From assembly GCA_028683385.1 (NCBI GenBank), contig JAQUIJ010000024.1, positions 1 through 64,000 on the forward strand: a stretch of 64,000 bases of DNA. Direction: 5' to 3'. The translations under genes and the position numbers were made by a program. Positions 16,749 to 26,235 of this stretch are shown one piece after another. This DNA comes from Prolixibacteraceae bacterium (lineage in GTDB: Bacteria; Bacteroidota; Bacteroidia; Bacteroidales; Prolixibacteraceae). The notes beneath the pieces are model-generated. The model saw only the letters and a program-made list of their open reading frames with translations, made no database searches and was not told the origin of the DNA. Every line of letters starts with the position of its first letter. The stretch's first letter is position 1.

Positions 16749-19700
16749 TTAAATGTTTACTAAGAACCAAGTGATTAAGTCAAAATTGTCAGGTTGAAAT
16801 TTTTCGTTTGCTTTTACATTTTGTTTCATGCGTTGAACAGCATCTTTACTCCCATGTTTCAGTTTGGCGAGAATATCTTTGGTTTCCTTGCCCATTAATT
16901 TTTTAGTCGAACCATCTTCCTGTATTTCTTCGTCTGAAGACTGTTTTTCTAACCAAAGTTTAAAGGCATTTACCAATTCAGTTATATCCCCTTCTTCGCC
17001 TTTATCAACTCCATCAGTCACATAGCGAGGTTTATCTTTATGAACGGTTAGGGCATCCAGTACTTCTTTTTGATTTAAAAGAACCATTTCGCCACTCATA
17101 TTAATATAGATCAAATCGTGAGCCTGATAGATTTGATTTCTTTCCTTCGGTTTCTTTGCCGGATAACCCAACAACGCTATGATTCCTTTTTGCGGACAGA
17201 CCCCGGATTCAGCAATAAAACCAGTATAAACGCCTTGCGGCATCTGTTCGTATTTTCGTTGCTGTGATTTTAATTCGGAAAGTAAATCCTGGCGATAACG
17301 CTCTAAAGAAAGATTATCAAACCCTAAATTCTGGTCGTTTACTTCAATATCCTCCCATGTTGTTTGCATTTGTTCCATCATTCGGGCATTCATTTTATGC
17401 TCCAAACTTTCGTCATGCGCCATAATTGCAAACGATTCAGAAAATTCCGAGTTAACCTCTGCACCAGCTAATTTCATTGTCGCCATTCGTTGTTCAATCC
17501 GGCCTTGCAGGTTCAAATAAGAATTGATATTGTCGGAAGGCCAGAAATTGATTCCAAATATTTTACCATTCGGACTCCCTAAACGATCAATACGACCCAT
17601 GCGCTGAATAATACGAACCGGATTCCAATGGATGTCGTAATTGATTACCATATCCGCATCCTGTAAGTTTTGACCTTCACTTAACGCATCGGTAGCAATT
17701 AACAAGTCAATCGGGTTCTTTAATTTATCGTAGGTTTTGGGGTCATTTTGTGCAATCCACTGAGTCCATTCGTCATAAGCCTCCAATCCTTCCGAATTAG
17801 GTTTGAAATTCCATTCTTTTTCTTTGTACAGCTTGGTATAAGGAGCAAAACGCTCAAGAATGGGTTCAAAGTTTTTAGTTTCTTCGGTTGAATCATCTGT
17901 TCGTGAACCGCTACCACTTACTAAGCCGATATTTTTAAATCCTCTTTTTATCAACTGATCGAAAAGATATTCAGCGGTATCACGATAAACCGTAAATACG
18001 ACCACTTTTTGATTGAAGTTATTGTCTTTTTGTAGTCTTTTTTGTTTGATTTTTTCAATCAGCACCTGTAATTTATCGTCCGCAGTTTTATGATTATTCG
18101 GCTTGACAGCTTCCAATTCGATTTTATGCTCAAACTTCCGTAAATTGATATAAAGGTTATCCAACGCATCTAAATCTTTTTTAAGGTCTTTTTTGAATAA
18201 ATCCAAATTCCCGGCTTCATCAATTTCCCTGATACTAATTTTTCTCTTCTTGCCTAAGGTGTATTCTTCGTAATCCTCTTCTGATTCATCGTTGAAAATA
18301 TCCTGATCGATGTTCAGGAGTTCATTTTCTGTTTTATTATCCTGATAAGCCTTTATTCGATCCAGCGCATTTTGATGATGGTCTTTTATCTTTTGTACAG
18401 TTGAATAAAACGAAAACCATGAGGATTCAAGACGTTTCACCAACAGAATGTACATCATTTTGACCAGAAAAAATTCACGTTGTTTTTCATCGAATAAGAT
18501 ATTTTTCTCGACTGAATCATCAATATCCAAGTAAAAGGATGGTTGGTAACCGGAAAGCATTGGAGGGAAGTGATTAAACAATTCTTCGAAAGTTTCAAAG
18601 TTTCCTAAGCTCCTTGGTGTTACAAATATATTTTCAGGTTTTTCAATCTTTGGAAAGAATAAATCGGTTTGATGTCCATTGATCATTTTCCGTGTTCGGG
18701 CAACAGTCAATGAATCGGTAAGTGTAAAAAAACCAGCTGGTAATTTTTTAATAAAATCACTTATTCGGGGATTTGTTTCTTCACGCCAGTCGTTAAACGC
18801 TTTTTGTGCCGAACGAAACGTATAATCAAGGTTTCGGATTCCAAGTAAATTATCAAACCCATTTACATTACCTTGAACCATCAATTTAAACTGATTCCGA
18901 ATGTCATTTAAAGAATTATTGATTGGTGTAGCCGATAACATTAGCACTTTAACATCGTCATTGCTTTTTAATACCTGATCCAACAAAAAATTATATCTCT
19001 TTGACTTGTCGTTCCGCAAATTATGGCTTTCGTCAATTACAATTAATTTGGGTTTGTCATTGGTGAAAAACTTATCGGCTCTATCGCTGTATGATTCCAA
19101 ACGTTCTGAACTCATATCGGTATGAAACCGAATGAAGTAATCAAACTGATCCTTTTCAAATCTTGAATCCTGAAATTTTCTGTACCTATTCCAGTTGTGT
19201 TGAAGTTTTTTGGGACAAAGTAATAATACTTCACGACCTTGTAGTTGAAAGAATTTCATGACGGCCAACGCCGACCAGGTTTTTCCCAGTCCTACCGCGT
19301 CTGCCAGTATCCCTCCATTATATTTCTGAAGCATTTTAATCAGGCTTAAAGCTCCTTTCCTTTGGAATTCGTACAAGCTGTTGTAAATCACGGAATTTTC
19401 CAGTCTCCCAACCTGTCTGTTGAATTCAGGATCATTTTGGTCATCTAATATCTGTGAACCAAACAGTTCGAAAAGAACCTTGTAATACAATTCCCTTGGT
19501 GTATATTGGATAAATATTTTTTCAATCTGGTCGATCAAGTATTCTTTAAATGGAATTCTTTCTGTCTTGCCATTTTCAAGAATTATTGTTTTGAACTTAT
19601 GGGCTTGAGGTTTATCCCATAACTGATTAAACCAAACGGTTAATTCATTGTATTGACTATTGTTTCCAGTCTCCGCAATATTCAGTTCTATGTTGTTAGT

Positions 19701-20135
19701 GATTTTTAATCCGATTCCGGCCTCTGTGAGATTTGAGCTTCCAGAGATAAAATATTTATCCCGATCATCTTTGTTCTGAGGATGAAAAAGAAAACTTTTG
19801 GCGTGACAAAAATTTGGTTCAAGTGTTTTTGCTTCAACCTTATCCTGAAGTAAAAAGTCAACCGATTCCCGGGCAAGTTTGTTTAGTTTTAAAGCTGCTT
19901 CAATGGTAATGTTTTCGTTTAACAGGTCAAGTGGTCGGTTTTGAATTGAATCTACGTTCACAATATCACCAAGAACAAGTCTGTAATTGGTGATTTTCTC
20001 ATTTACCTGACTAGATAAATATGCTAAAGCACCAATGGTAAAGTAACCTGTTACAATATCGAGTTTTCCTTCATCGGTATATTTGGTAAGCCATTCGTGG
20101 ACTTTAAGGTTGTCGTTTTCGTTATCTAAGATCAT
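16749..20135 (-). CDS. PLD nuclease-SNF2 helicase fusion (restriction-type translocase)
   Basis: 1128 aa. Residues 1-190 are a phospholipase D-like nuclease domain (HAKSFLFHP then GSSNLTEAG, one HKD half-site). A superfamily 2 SNF2-like motor follows: Walker A DAVGLGKTWSA (about 280), DEAH-type VIDESHNL, LMLSATPINNS, and the C-terminal helicase motifs TDALSEGQNLQ and QRMGRIDRLGS. Inferred role: ATP-dependent translocation on DNA and cleavage of unmodified invaders, paired with the Eco57I-type methyltransferase just downstream (3-bp gap). BfiI is a known PLD-type restriction nuclease; type ISP enzymes combine helicase and methyltransferase in one chain. Here the parts are separate. Element A palindrome 133 bp upstream. 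Confidence 0.85.
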   Translation of the reverse strand: MILDNENDNLKVHEWLTKYTDEGKLDIVTGYFTIGALAYLSSQVNEKITNYRLVLGDIVNVDSIQNRPLDLLNENITIEAALKLNKLARESVDFLLQDKVEAKTLEPNFCHAKSFLFHPQNKDDRDKYFISGSSNLTEAGIGLKITNNIELNIAETGNNSQYNELTVWFNQLWDKPQAHKFKTIILENGKTERIPFKEYLIDQIEKIFIQYTPRELYYKVLFELFGSQILDDQNDPEFNRQVGRLENSVIYNSLYEFQRKGALSLIKMLQKYNGGILADAVGLGKTWSALAVMKFFQLQGREVLLLCPKKLQHNWNRYRKFQDSRFEKDQFDYFIRFHTDMSSERLESYSDRADKFFTNDKPKLIVIDESHNLRNDKSKRYNFLLDQVLKSNDDVKVLMLSATPINNSLNDIRNQFKLMVQGNVNGFDNLLGIRNLDYTFRSAQKAFNDWREETNPRISDFIKKLPAGFFTLTDSLTVARTRKMINGHQTDLFFPKIEKPENIFVTPRSLGNFETFEELFNHFPPMLSGYQPSFYLDIDDSVEKNILFDEKQREFFLVKMMYILLVKRLESSWFSFYSTVQKIKDHHQNALDRIKAYQDNKTENELLNIDQDIFNDESEEDYEEYTLGKKRKISIREIDEAGNLDLFKKDLKKDLDALDNLYINLRKFEHKIELEAVKPNNHKTADDKLQVLIEKIKQKRLQKDNNFNQKVVVFTVYRDTAEYLFDQLIKRGFKNIGLVSGSGSRTDDSTEETKNFEPILERFAPYTKLYKEKEWNFKPNSEGLEAYDEWTQWIAQNDPKTYDKLKNPIDLLIATDALSEGQNLQDADMVINYDIHWNPVRIIQRMGRIDRLGSPNGKIFGINFWPSDNINSYLNLQGRIEQRMATMKLAGAEVNSEFSESFAIMAHDESLEHKMNARMMEQMQTTWEDIEVNDQNLGFDNLSLERYRQDLLSELKSQQRKYEQMPQGVYTGFIAESGVCPQKGIIALLGYPAKKPKERNQIYQAHDLIYINMSGEMVLLNQKEVLDALTVHKDKPRYVTDGVDKGEEGDITELVNAFKLWLEKQSSDEEIQEDGSTKKLMGKETKDILAKLKHGSKDAVQRMKQNVKANEKFQPDNFDLITWFLVNI

Positions 20136-20267
20136 TCGTATAATTGATTTTGGAAGAGCGTAAGGCTATAGGGTTGTTTAGTATGTTTTCTAATTTAGAA
20201 GGTTAAAAGTAAGGAATTCTGGTTAAATAATAGTAACAACTAAACAATAAAGATGAAATGGATAATT

Positions 20268-20283
20268 CGTTTATTTTTAAACG
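20268..20283. promoter_or_regulatory. Palindrome CGTTTA-TTTT-TAAACG upstream of the nuclease-helicase gene
   Basis: Perfect 16-bp copy of the element A palindrome in the 148-bp gap between the 175-aa gene and the nuclease-helicase gene. It lies 133 bp from the helicase start, fitting an operator for the R-M-like genes. Confidence 0.55.
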
Positions 20284-20811
20284 TTATCTTAATGTTTGCC
20301 ATTGATTTAAGAATTGGGTGAAATCCATATTTGTATTTTTCCCCATTCGGCCACCAATAAACCACCATTCTCCTTCTCCGCCGAAATAGGTTGTTTCAAA
20401 GAGATAGTTTTCAGGCGGCAGAAGCCAAAACTTCACTTCCATATCCTGATCCATGTCCGTATTACATTTTCTTTGATTGAGCCTATTTCTTAGTTCATAA
20501 GTTGGAACAATAACAAATTCGACCTTGTCGTCAATTGCGTTATTGAAGGCGAATAGGTAGAAATTGAGTTCAATACTTTCAGGTGATAAATTAAATCTGA
20601 AATACCCGATTGCTTTGATTTCAGTATTGTTCTTCGTCCCATGTATTCTTTCATTTATTGGTTCGGAAGTGATAAGTTTTACCGCTATTCCTTTCAGATC
20701 ATCTTCGTTTAAATTTAAACGAAATGTATTATCAAATCCTTCATGTACTGCAAATCCAAGTTCGTTCAACTTTTTGCTGAATTCTATCTGATAGATGTTT
20801 TGGTCTTCCAT
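20284..20811 (-). CDS. Hypothetical protein upstream of the R-M-like genes
   Basis: 175 aa, no family recognised, no signal or membrane segment. It looks like a compact alpha/beta protein (VEFVIVPTYELRNRLNQR, EVKFWLLPPENY) ending in FLNQWQTLR. It lies on the same strand as the R-M-like genes, 148 bp upstream. It carries a perfect palindrome (20706-20721) encoding RLNLNE, as the ParB-methyltransferase gene also does. It might be an accessory or regulatory part of the restriction set; context is the only reason to say so. Confidence 0.5.
   Translation of the reverse strand: MEDQNIYQIEFSKKLNELGFAVHEGFDNTFRLNLNEDDLKGIAVKLITSEPINERIHGTKNNTEIKAIGYFRFNLSPESIELNFYLFAFNNAIDDKVEFVIVPTYELRNRLNQRKCNTDMDQDMEVKFWLLPPENYLFETTYFGGEGEWWFIGGRMGKNTNMDFTQFLNQWQTLR
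20706..20721. repeat. Palindrome CGTTTA-AATT-TAAACG inside the 175-aa gene
   Basis: The arms extend to TTCGTTTA / TAAACGAA, the longest of the family. It encodes RLNLNE in the gene's frame. Confidence 0.7.
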
Positions 20812-20919
20812 AAATAAGTTTTGGGTTTAAGGCTAATATAAGCTCATTGGAAGAATTGGCAATCATGGATAATTTGATAATCAAGGGGAAAGTTATTTTG
20901 TGACACAAAAAATCAAAAA

Positions 20920-21522
20920 TTATTTGAAATCAGCCAAGTCTTTTACCTTTTTAATCGTTTTTGGAGAGCAATCTAAAAGTTTTGAAATTTCCGAATAAGT
21001 AAGACCTCGTTCAACATATTTAAGAATCTCCTGATTCTTATGTTTGGTTAAAAATTCCCGTTTTGATTCGGTTGTATTCACAGGTCGGCCAATTTTACCA
21101 CCGTTCTGTATATAAACCATGCGGCCAACTGTGGTTCTTTCTTTAATATTCTCTAATTCCATCGAGTACATCGAGGCCATTACCGCTCCGATCATATTCC
21201 AAATTGGATTTTTTTTACCATTTGGGCGAGACTGGAGTCCAAGATTTTTTACTACAACATTAATAGAATGGCTTTCTAACCATTCCAAAGTTGAAATTAC
21301 GTCCCCCGTATGTCTTCCAAGACGCGAAAGTTCTTCTACCACTAGTGTTGATACCGAATTATTTTCGATAAGTTTAACTAGCTCTTTAGCTTGAGGTCTT
21401 TCTTTGAATGGAACCTTCCCAGAAACTTTGTCTAATAAGACAAGATCGTATATACCCTTATCAGCGGTAAATCGATTTCCAGATTGTTGAATTGTTGAGC
21501 AACGGTTATATTTTATCCTCAT
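20920..21522 (-). CDS. Serine recombinase (resolvase/invertase family)
   Basis: 200 aa, the length of small resolvases. The nucleophile motif reads YNRCSTIQQSG (usual YxRVSTxxQ; Ser 9), followed by VVEELSRLGRHTGDVI with the catalytic arginines and the dimer helix (MASMYSMELENIKERTTVGR). A C-terminal helix-turn-helix is present (LTYSEISKLLDCSPKTIKKV). It could resolve element multimers or invert DNA. No obvious res or inversion repeats were found beside it. It may be an independent passenger of element A. Confidence 0.85.
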   Translation of the reverse strand: MRIKYNRCSTIQQSGNRFTADKGIYDLVLLDKVSGKVPFKERPQAKELVKLIENNSVSTLVVEELSRLGRHTGDVISTLEWLESHSINVVVKNLGLQSRPNGKKNPIWNMIGAVMASMYSMELENIKERTTVGRMVYIQNGGKIGRPVNTTESKREFLTKHKNQEILKYVERGLTYSEISKLLDCSPKTIKKVKDLADFK

Positions 21523-21660
21523 TCTTACTTCCTTTTAAATCACACAATAAAAGTATAGCAAAAACACCGAAATGCCCTTTATTCATGCGGATTTTAGCAT
21601 TATTTAGCACTTCCTTTTTATTCTTGATTAAAAGGAAAGTAGTATCTTGGATTAAAAAAC

Positions 21661-21831
21661 ATGAATAGCATAAATGACGACGCAAAAAACTGGCGAATGA
21701 AAGTTAAAGAATTAAGAAAATATGAGGGATTTGAAAATATTTCCGAAGAAGAAGCTGAAAAGGTTATCGACTTTTTAGTTCAACTAGCGCAAATCGAATA
21801 TGAAATTAAGATGAACAATATTCAAAAATAG
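21661..21831 (+). CDS. Small hypothetical protein, 56 aa
   Basis: ATG 21661 to TAG 21831. Highly charged and helical, with an ISEEEAEKVIDFLVQLAQIEYEI helix near the C-terminus. It lies in the divergent gap between the serine recombinase and the DUF4268 gene. I recall similar short proteins with this FLxxLAxIxY pattern in Bacteroidota mobile elements, none characterised. A small regulator or antitoxin-like role is possible. Confidence 0.5.
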   Translation: MNSINDDAKNWRMKVKELRKYEGFENISEEEAEKVIDFLVQLAQIEYEIKMNNIQK

Positions 21832-21966
21832 AAATTTGATTCTATTTTAAATTTAACAATTCTCAAAAATAAAGGTATAGGAGGCTATTAATTAGAAGTT
21901 TAATCTAGATTATGTATTATTAAATAAACTTGTTTAAATTTACGGGAATGACTAACCGCCTTTAAA

Positions 21967-22905
21967 ATGAAAATTGGACGACTTGAAAAATTGGAGTTGC
22001 GCACGTTATGGAAACGTGAATCAACAGAATTTACACCTTGGCTAGCTCAAGAAGAAAATCTACAATTGTTAAGTGAATCTATCGGTATTGAACTTGAACT
22101 TCAAAGTCAGGAGGAAAGTGTTGGCCCATTTAGAGCGGATATTTTGTGCAAGGATACGATTGATGGCCATTTTGTTTTAATTGAGAATCAGCTCGAAAAA
22201 ACAGACCACATTCATTTAGGTCAATTAATGACGTATGGCGCTGGTCTTGATGTTGTAACAATAATTTGGATAGCGCAAAAATTTACTGAAGAACATAGGG
22301 CTGCGCTTGATTGGCTTAACCGAATTACGGACTCAACATACAATTTTTTTGGTATTGAAATAGAAATATACAAGATTGGTGATTCCTTGCCTGCACCTAA
22401 GTTTAATGTTGTTGCCAAACCGAACGATTGGTCTAAGCAAATGAAGAAAGCCACTTCAAGTCCGATGCTAACAGAGAAGAAGCTTTTACAACAGGAGTAT
22501 TGGGGTAATCTTAAAGAATTTATGGAATCAAAAAGGAGTTTTGTAAAAATGAGAAACCCGCTACCTCAGCACTGGACTGACATTTCAATCGGCAAAAGCA
22601 GTATTTATTTATCGGCCACGATTAATTCAAAGGATAACTCAATAAATGTTTGGTTGAATGTTGTCGGTGAAAAGTCAAAGGAAACTTTTGACAAACTCTA
22701 TAACCTTGCGTACAAAGATTCATTGACAGAAATAAGTCCTAATTTGATTTGGGATAAAATGGAAAATCGAAAACAATGTGCTGTAATTTTAAAATCAAGT
22801 GGTGATTTTACTAAGAAATCCGATTGGACAAATCAGTTTGAATGGTTTAAGGATAACCTTGAAAAATATACAACCTTCTTCAAGTCAAGGATTAAGTCAA
22901 TTTAG
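21967..22905 (+). CDS. DUF4268 domain-containing protein, predicted PD-(D/E)XK nuclease
   Basis: 312 aa. The N-terminal half holds a PD-(D/E)XK-like core: VGPFRADILCKD followed by HFVLIENQLEKTDHIHLGQL (acidic residue, then E-x-Q). The C-terminal half (about 165-310) is the DUF4268 domain. Proteins of this type are common in mobile elements and are presumed nucleases, possibly in defence. Plus strand, convergent with the next gene: the two overlap by 14 bp at their 3' ends. A partial palindrome (GTTTAAATTTA at 21932) lies 35 bp upstream of the start. Confidence 0.75.
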   Translation: MKIGRLEKLELRTLWKRESTEFTPWLAQEENLQLLSESIGIELELQSQEESVGPFRADILCKDTIDGHFVLIENQLEKTDHIHLGQLMTYGAGLDVVTIIWIAQKFTEEHRAALDWLNRITDSTYNFFGIEIEIYKIGDSLPAPKFNVVAKPNDWSKQMKKATSSPMLTEKKLLQQEYWGNLKEFMESKRSFVKMRNPLPQHWTDISIGKSSIYLSATINSKDNSINVWLNVVGEKSKETFDKLYNLAYKDSLTEISPNLIWDKMENRKQCAVILKSSGDFTKKSDWTNQFEWFKDNLEKYTTFFKSRIKSI

Positions 22906-23491
22906 ATGGTCTTAATAAATTGCTCCAAACCGAATTGCTTTTCCTTTTAGAAAGAAACAACCTTTCCATATTGAATTTTGCAATCTGATTCGATTGTGCA
23001 AGAGCCCCGTATTCCTGTATTACATTTTCGTATAACTCATCCAAAGGTTGATGGATGTGCTTTGAAACAATAGAAGCAAACCTTTCGTTCGATTCTTGAA
23101 TCAGATTCCGATTTGAAATATAATATCCCCATGAGAAGGCCTCACCAACTTCGCTGATGAACATGCCAGAATAAAACCCTTCAAGCCTGTTTCTTTCGAC
23201 AAACTTGTCGGCATGACACCAAATGAAAACGTTGTTAGTCTTTTTTCGAAGTGAACCTGCAACCGATTCATCAATAATGTAAGAGCCTGTATTTGTAAAT
23301 TGGTTTTTGGAAAATAATCCTATTGGCGAGCCGTGGCCTAACATTAGAACTTGGTCATGGATGTCAATCAATTTTATTAACTCTGCCTTGGATACGTTTC
23401 CATCAATAACTGTTTTGTAATTAATGTGCGCATAAATTTCCTTTAAAAAATCTGTGGTTTGGTCTTTCGGATGAATTATTAAATGTCTCAT
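22892..23491 (-). CDS. Uncharacterised protein with a caspase-like His/Cys pattern
   Basis: 199 aa from the ATG at 23491 (MRHLIIHPKDQTTDFL); 13 codons of the longer reading look spurious. After a beta-alpha start, strand VLML leads into GHG (His 53), and a second strand VFIW leads into CHAD (Cys 92). This spacing and strand context resemble the His-Cys dyad of clan CD peptidases (caspase/CHAT fold). FYSGMFISEVGEAF follows. The fold assignment is an inference from motifs only. Tail-to-tail overlap with the DUF4268 nuclease gene suggests joint inheritance; a peptidase-nuclease pairing would suit a defence role. Confidence 0.5.
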   Translation of the reverse strand: MRHLIIHPKDQTTDFLKEIYAHINYKTVIDGNVSKAELIKLIDIHDQVLMLGHGSPIGLFSKNQFTNTGSYIIDESVAGSLRKKTNNVFIWCHADKFVERNRLEGFYSGMFISEVGEAFSWGYYISNRNLIQESNERFASIVSKHIHQPLDELYENVIQEYGALAQSNQIAKFNMERLFLSKRKSNSVWSNLLRPSKLT

Positions 23492-23530
23492 AGCGAGGCA
23501 AATATATGCCCTTGCGGTGAAACTGCCCAA

Positions 23531-23826
23531 CGATTGAGGGAAAAGATCTTACCCCTTCAATTAATACTCTATGGGAGTTTCCCCGAACATTTCTTCCCGG
23601 GCGAATAAAACAATGTTGTTCGGCTCATGCTGAATTATTGATTGAACTTCAGAGAGATCAAGATCATGCCCGGGATCTAAAAAATTGGAATTTTGCCCGG
23701 CTCAAGTTAAACCAAGCCAAACAAGATTTTTAATGAAAGAATAAAGTTAACTCCCACCAACCCTTATATCAAATGATGAACCGATTAAAATTTTGTGGTC
23801 GTTTGGGATCTTCAAAACCTAACGGT
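23531..23826. other. Intergenic region without recognised features
   Basis: About 300 bp between the possible caspase-like gene and the T9SS protein gene. Short ORFs only, no clear hairpin with a T-run. Confidence 0.5.
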
Positions 23827-25884
23827 TTAGTTTTTTATTAATGTATTGGAGTATAAAACATTCCCATCATTATCTTTTATAACCACCAAGTATGTCCCTT
23901 GCGAGTAGTGCTTCAGTTTTATCGATTCCCTGTCTTTAATTTTATCTTTTTCGAACAAAAGATTTCCACTAAGGTCATAGAAATAGAGTTTTAATATGGA
24001 CTGATTATTAAACTTATAATCAACGATAAAATTATCATCTGTTGGATTGGGGTATACTTTGATAAATTCACTAGATTTTAAGTCATTAACTGCTGTTTTT
24101 ATGTAAATGTAATTTGAACTCATTTCGCTTGAACAGCTATTTTGAACAGTTTTAACTGAATATATTCCACTTGAAATTGGTTTTATCTTTTGCGTGGTAT
24201 CAGAAAGCTCAACGCCATCTTTATACCATCTATTCCTATATAGACCTGATGATACAAGTATATCTGAGTTGTCAATAAATATTTTCGGTGTTTCTGGTTT
24301 AGGTTTAATATTATATGTTATTTCATACTCGGTACTTTCAAAGAAATCATTTTTTAATATATATTTTAATGTGTATAATCCTGATTCTTTTGGACTAAAT
24401 GTAATAGTTGAATCACTTGTAATGACATTTTCATTTTTTGGATTATATGTTATTGCAATTTTGACTGGAACTTTCGTTATTTGAGTTATCGTAGATTCGT
24501 TTTGACAAGTCTCAATATCAAATTTATTTTTGATCGGAAACACTAAACTATCCAATCGGCTGTAAATGTATTTTACGTCATTCTTCCACGTTTCAGTCAA
24601 ACTCATAAATAAGCTGTATTTCTTAATCGAATCAGTTTTCACGTATAGATACATAAGTTTGTTGGCATCAGAAGAAAACTTAAACGGAATGGGGTTGAAA
24701 TTATTTTTACCATCGTTTAACCATAATCTTTCATTTACCGCATGTTGCCTTCTTGAATCTCCGTAGGTATTTTCCTTGAAGAAAATATCATTCAACCCAT
24801 CAAAATCAAAATCAGCCACCTTGGGATCAATAAAAAATATATGCGCAGTATCAGCAAATGCATATTTTACTGGCATGATCGTATCAAATCGACTTTCGTC
24901 ATTTCGATAAAATTTGGTCAGCCATGTTCCATTGGGAAAATTCGGAGCAGTATCAAATGTTTCAACCCTAAAAACCAAATCTGGGGACTTTCTTTTATTA
25001 CTTGGAAAGGTAAGTATTTGTGCACACCCAGAAACTAAACCGTTCAGAAATGGAGATTGTTGAGCAAAATTATTTACATCCCATGTCCCATTTTTAAGGT
25101 CTAGCAATCTACTCTGAGCTCTACAGCATGAATTATCAAAATCCCTATAAGGTGGTGCTAATAGTTCTAATTCCTTGTCATCATCTGTGTTTATGAACTT
25201 CATTGCAAAAGGAGAGAAAAATGCTCCATTTTTGGGTGGAATAACATTCATTGACGTGAAATTTCCTTTTCCATCGTTTTTGTAAACTTTCACTCCATTG
25301 TCACCGATTGCAATATCATTATCACCATCACCATCAAAGTCTCCAATTGCATGTCCGTGAAAATAACCTTTCACAGTTGTTATTATTGGTATTTCTGTCT
25401 TGACGAACCCTGTAGGAGTTCCTTTAAAAAAAACGTTATAGTCCTCCCATTTACTGGTAGTTGAATATTCTTTCCCATGATCAAATACCATAATATCTTT
25501 GATCCCATCGTTATCAATATCTTCATAGTAATATGGTGAGTTAGGTGCACCAACTGTATAGTAGCCTCCCAACATCTTTGTTGTGACTTCTTTTACAACA
25601 CCTTTGTGTTGGTCAATCTCAAAAACTCGATAATAATCATAGTTAGGTGATACAACCGCTGTAAATGTTGCTAACCAATATTGTTTCCCGTTTTTTTCAA
25701 AAAACAAATCACCGAACTCATCCCAGTTCGCACCGATATATTGTTTTAAGATGGGATCATATTGGTTTTTATCAAACTCCTTCTCCATAATTGCCATTTT
25801 TTCTCTTGAGGTTTGTCCAAAAGATTTTGATGGAGAATATGTTAGGAAAATACAAACAATCAGAAAGTAAAAAATCTGTCTCAT
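23827..25884 (-). CDS. Secreted FG-GAP/VCBS protein with a type IX secretion C-terminal domain
   Basis: 685 aa from the ATG at 25884; a TTG three codons earlier is less likely. It has a signal peptide (FYFLIVCIFLTYSPS ... SFGQ). The central region has FG-GAP repeats (DIDNDGIKDIMVFD, DFDGDGDNDIAIGDNG, DFDFDGLNDIFF) predicting a beta-propeller. An Ig-like segment follows (about 460-590). The last 80 residues are the Por/T9SS sorting domain (VYPNPTDDNFIVDY, LYFYDLSGNLLFEK, YSQGTYLVVI). It should cross the outer membrane by T9SS and be attached or released. Third FG-GAP protein of element A, at the opposite end from the other two. Function unknown. Confidence 0.85.
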   Translation of the reverse strand: MRQIFYFLIVCIFLTYSPSKSFGQTSREKMAIMEKEFDKNQYDPILKQYIGANWDEFGDLFFEKNGKQYWLATFTAVVSPNYDYYRVFEIDQHKGVVKEVTTKMLGGYYTVGAPNSPYYYEDIDNDGIKDIMVFDHGKEYSTTSKWEDYNVFFKGTPTGFVKTEIPIITTVKGYFHGHAIGDFDGDGDNDIAIGDNGVKVYKNDGKGNFTSMNVIPPKNGAFFSPFAMKFINTDDDKELELLAPPYRDFDNSCCRAQSRLLDLKNGTWDVNNFAQQSPFLNGLVSGCAQILTFPSNKRKSPDLVFRVETFDTAPNFPNGTWLTKFYRNDESRFDTIMPVKYAFADTAHIFFIDPKVADFDFDGLNDIFFKENTYGDSRRQHAVNERLWLNDGKNNFNPIPFKFSSDANKLMYLYVKTDSIKKYSLFMSLTETWKNDVKYIYSRLDSLVFPIKNKFDIETCQNESTITQITKVPVKIAITYNPKNENVITSDSTITFSPKESGLYTLKYILKNDFFESTEYEITYNIKPKPETPKIFIDNSDILVSSGLYRNRWYKDGVELSDTTQKIKPISSGIYSVKTVQNSCSSEMSSNYIYIKTAVNDLKSSEFIKVYPNPTDDNFIVDYKFNNQSILKLYFYDLSGNLLFEKDKIKDRESIKLKHYSQGTYLVVIKDNDGNVLYSNTLIKN

Positions 25885-25893
25885 GGTTATCAA

Positions 25894-26235
25894 TTAGATG
25901 ATTTTTTCATGATTAAAGGTAGCTTTTTCAGAAGAAAAGTGGTTGTAATAAAAGAGTAATTGCATGAAACGGGCTTAATTCATGATGAATGTGCCGTTTT
26001 TCAAGATTAGCGATATTCGGATTCGGCCGTTTTTTATTCAAATCTTAAATATATGAGGTGACATTGGGACGTATGAGAATGATGGGAATAAGAAAAACAA
26101 CATTTATATCAAGAGATGAACTGATTCAGGAGTTATCAGTTTGCTTTTTTAAAGTAGACTTCCTGTAATATTCCAATAAGTATTCCAAAATCGGTTTAAT
26201 GAAGAAGATCAGTTTGGATGACGCATTAAAAAACT
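25894..26235. other. Right-end non-coding stretch of element A
   Basis: Only short ORFs, including a 31-codon frame from about 26072 and a frame at 26199-26384 that runs into the tRNA-upstream repeat. The FLNE residues of the latter arise from the palindrome, so it is not called as a gene. Confidence 0.4.
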
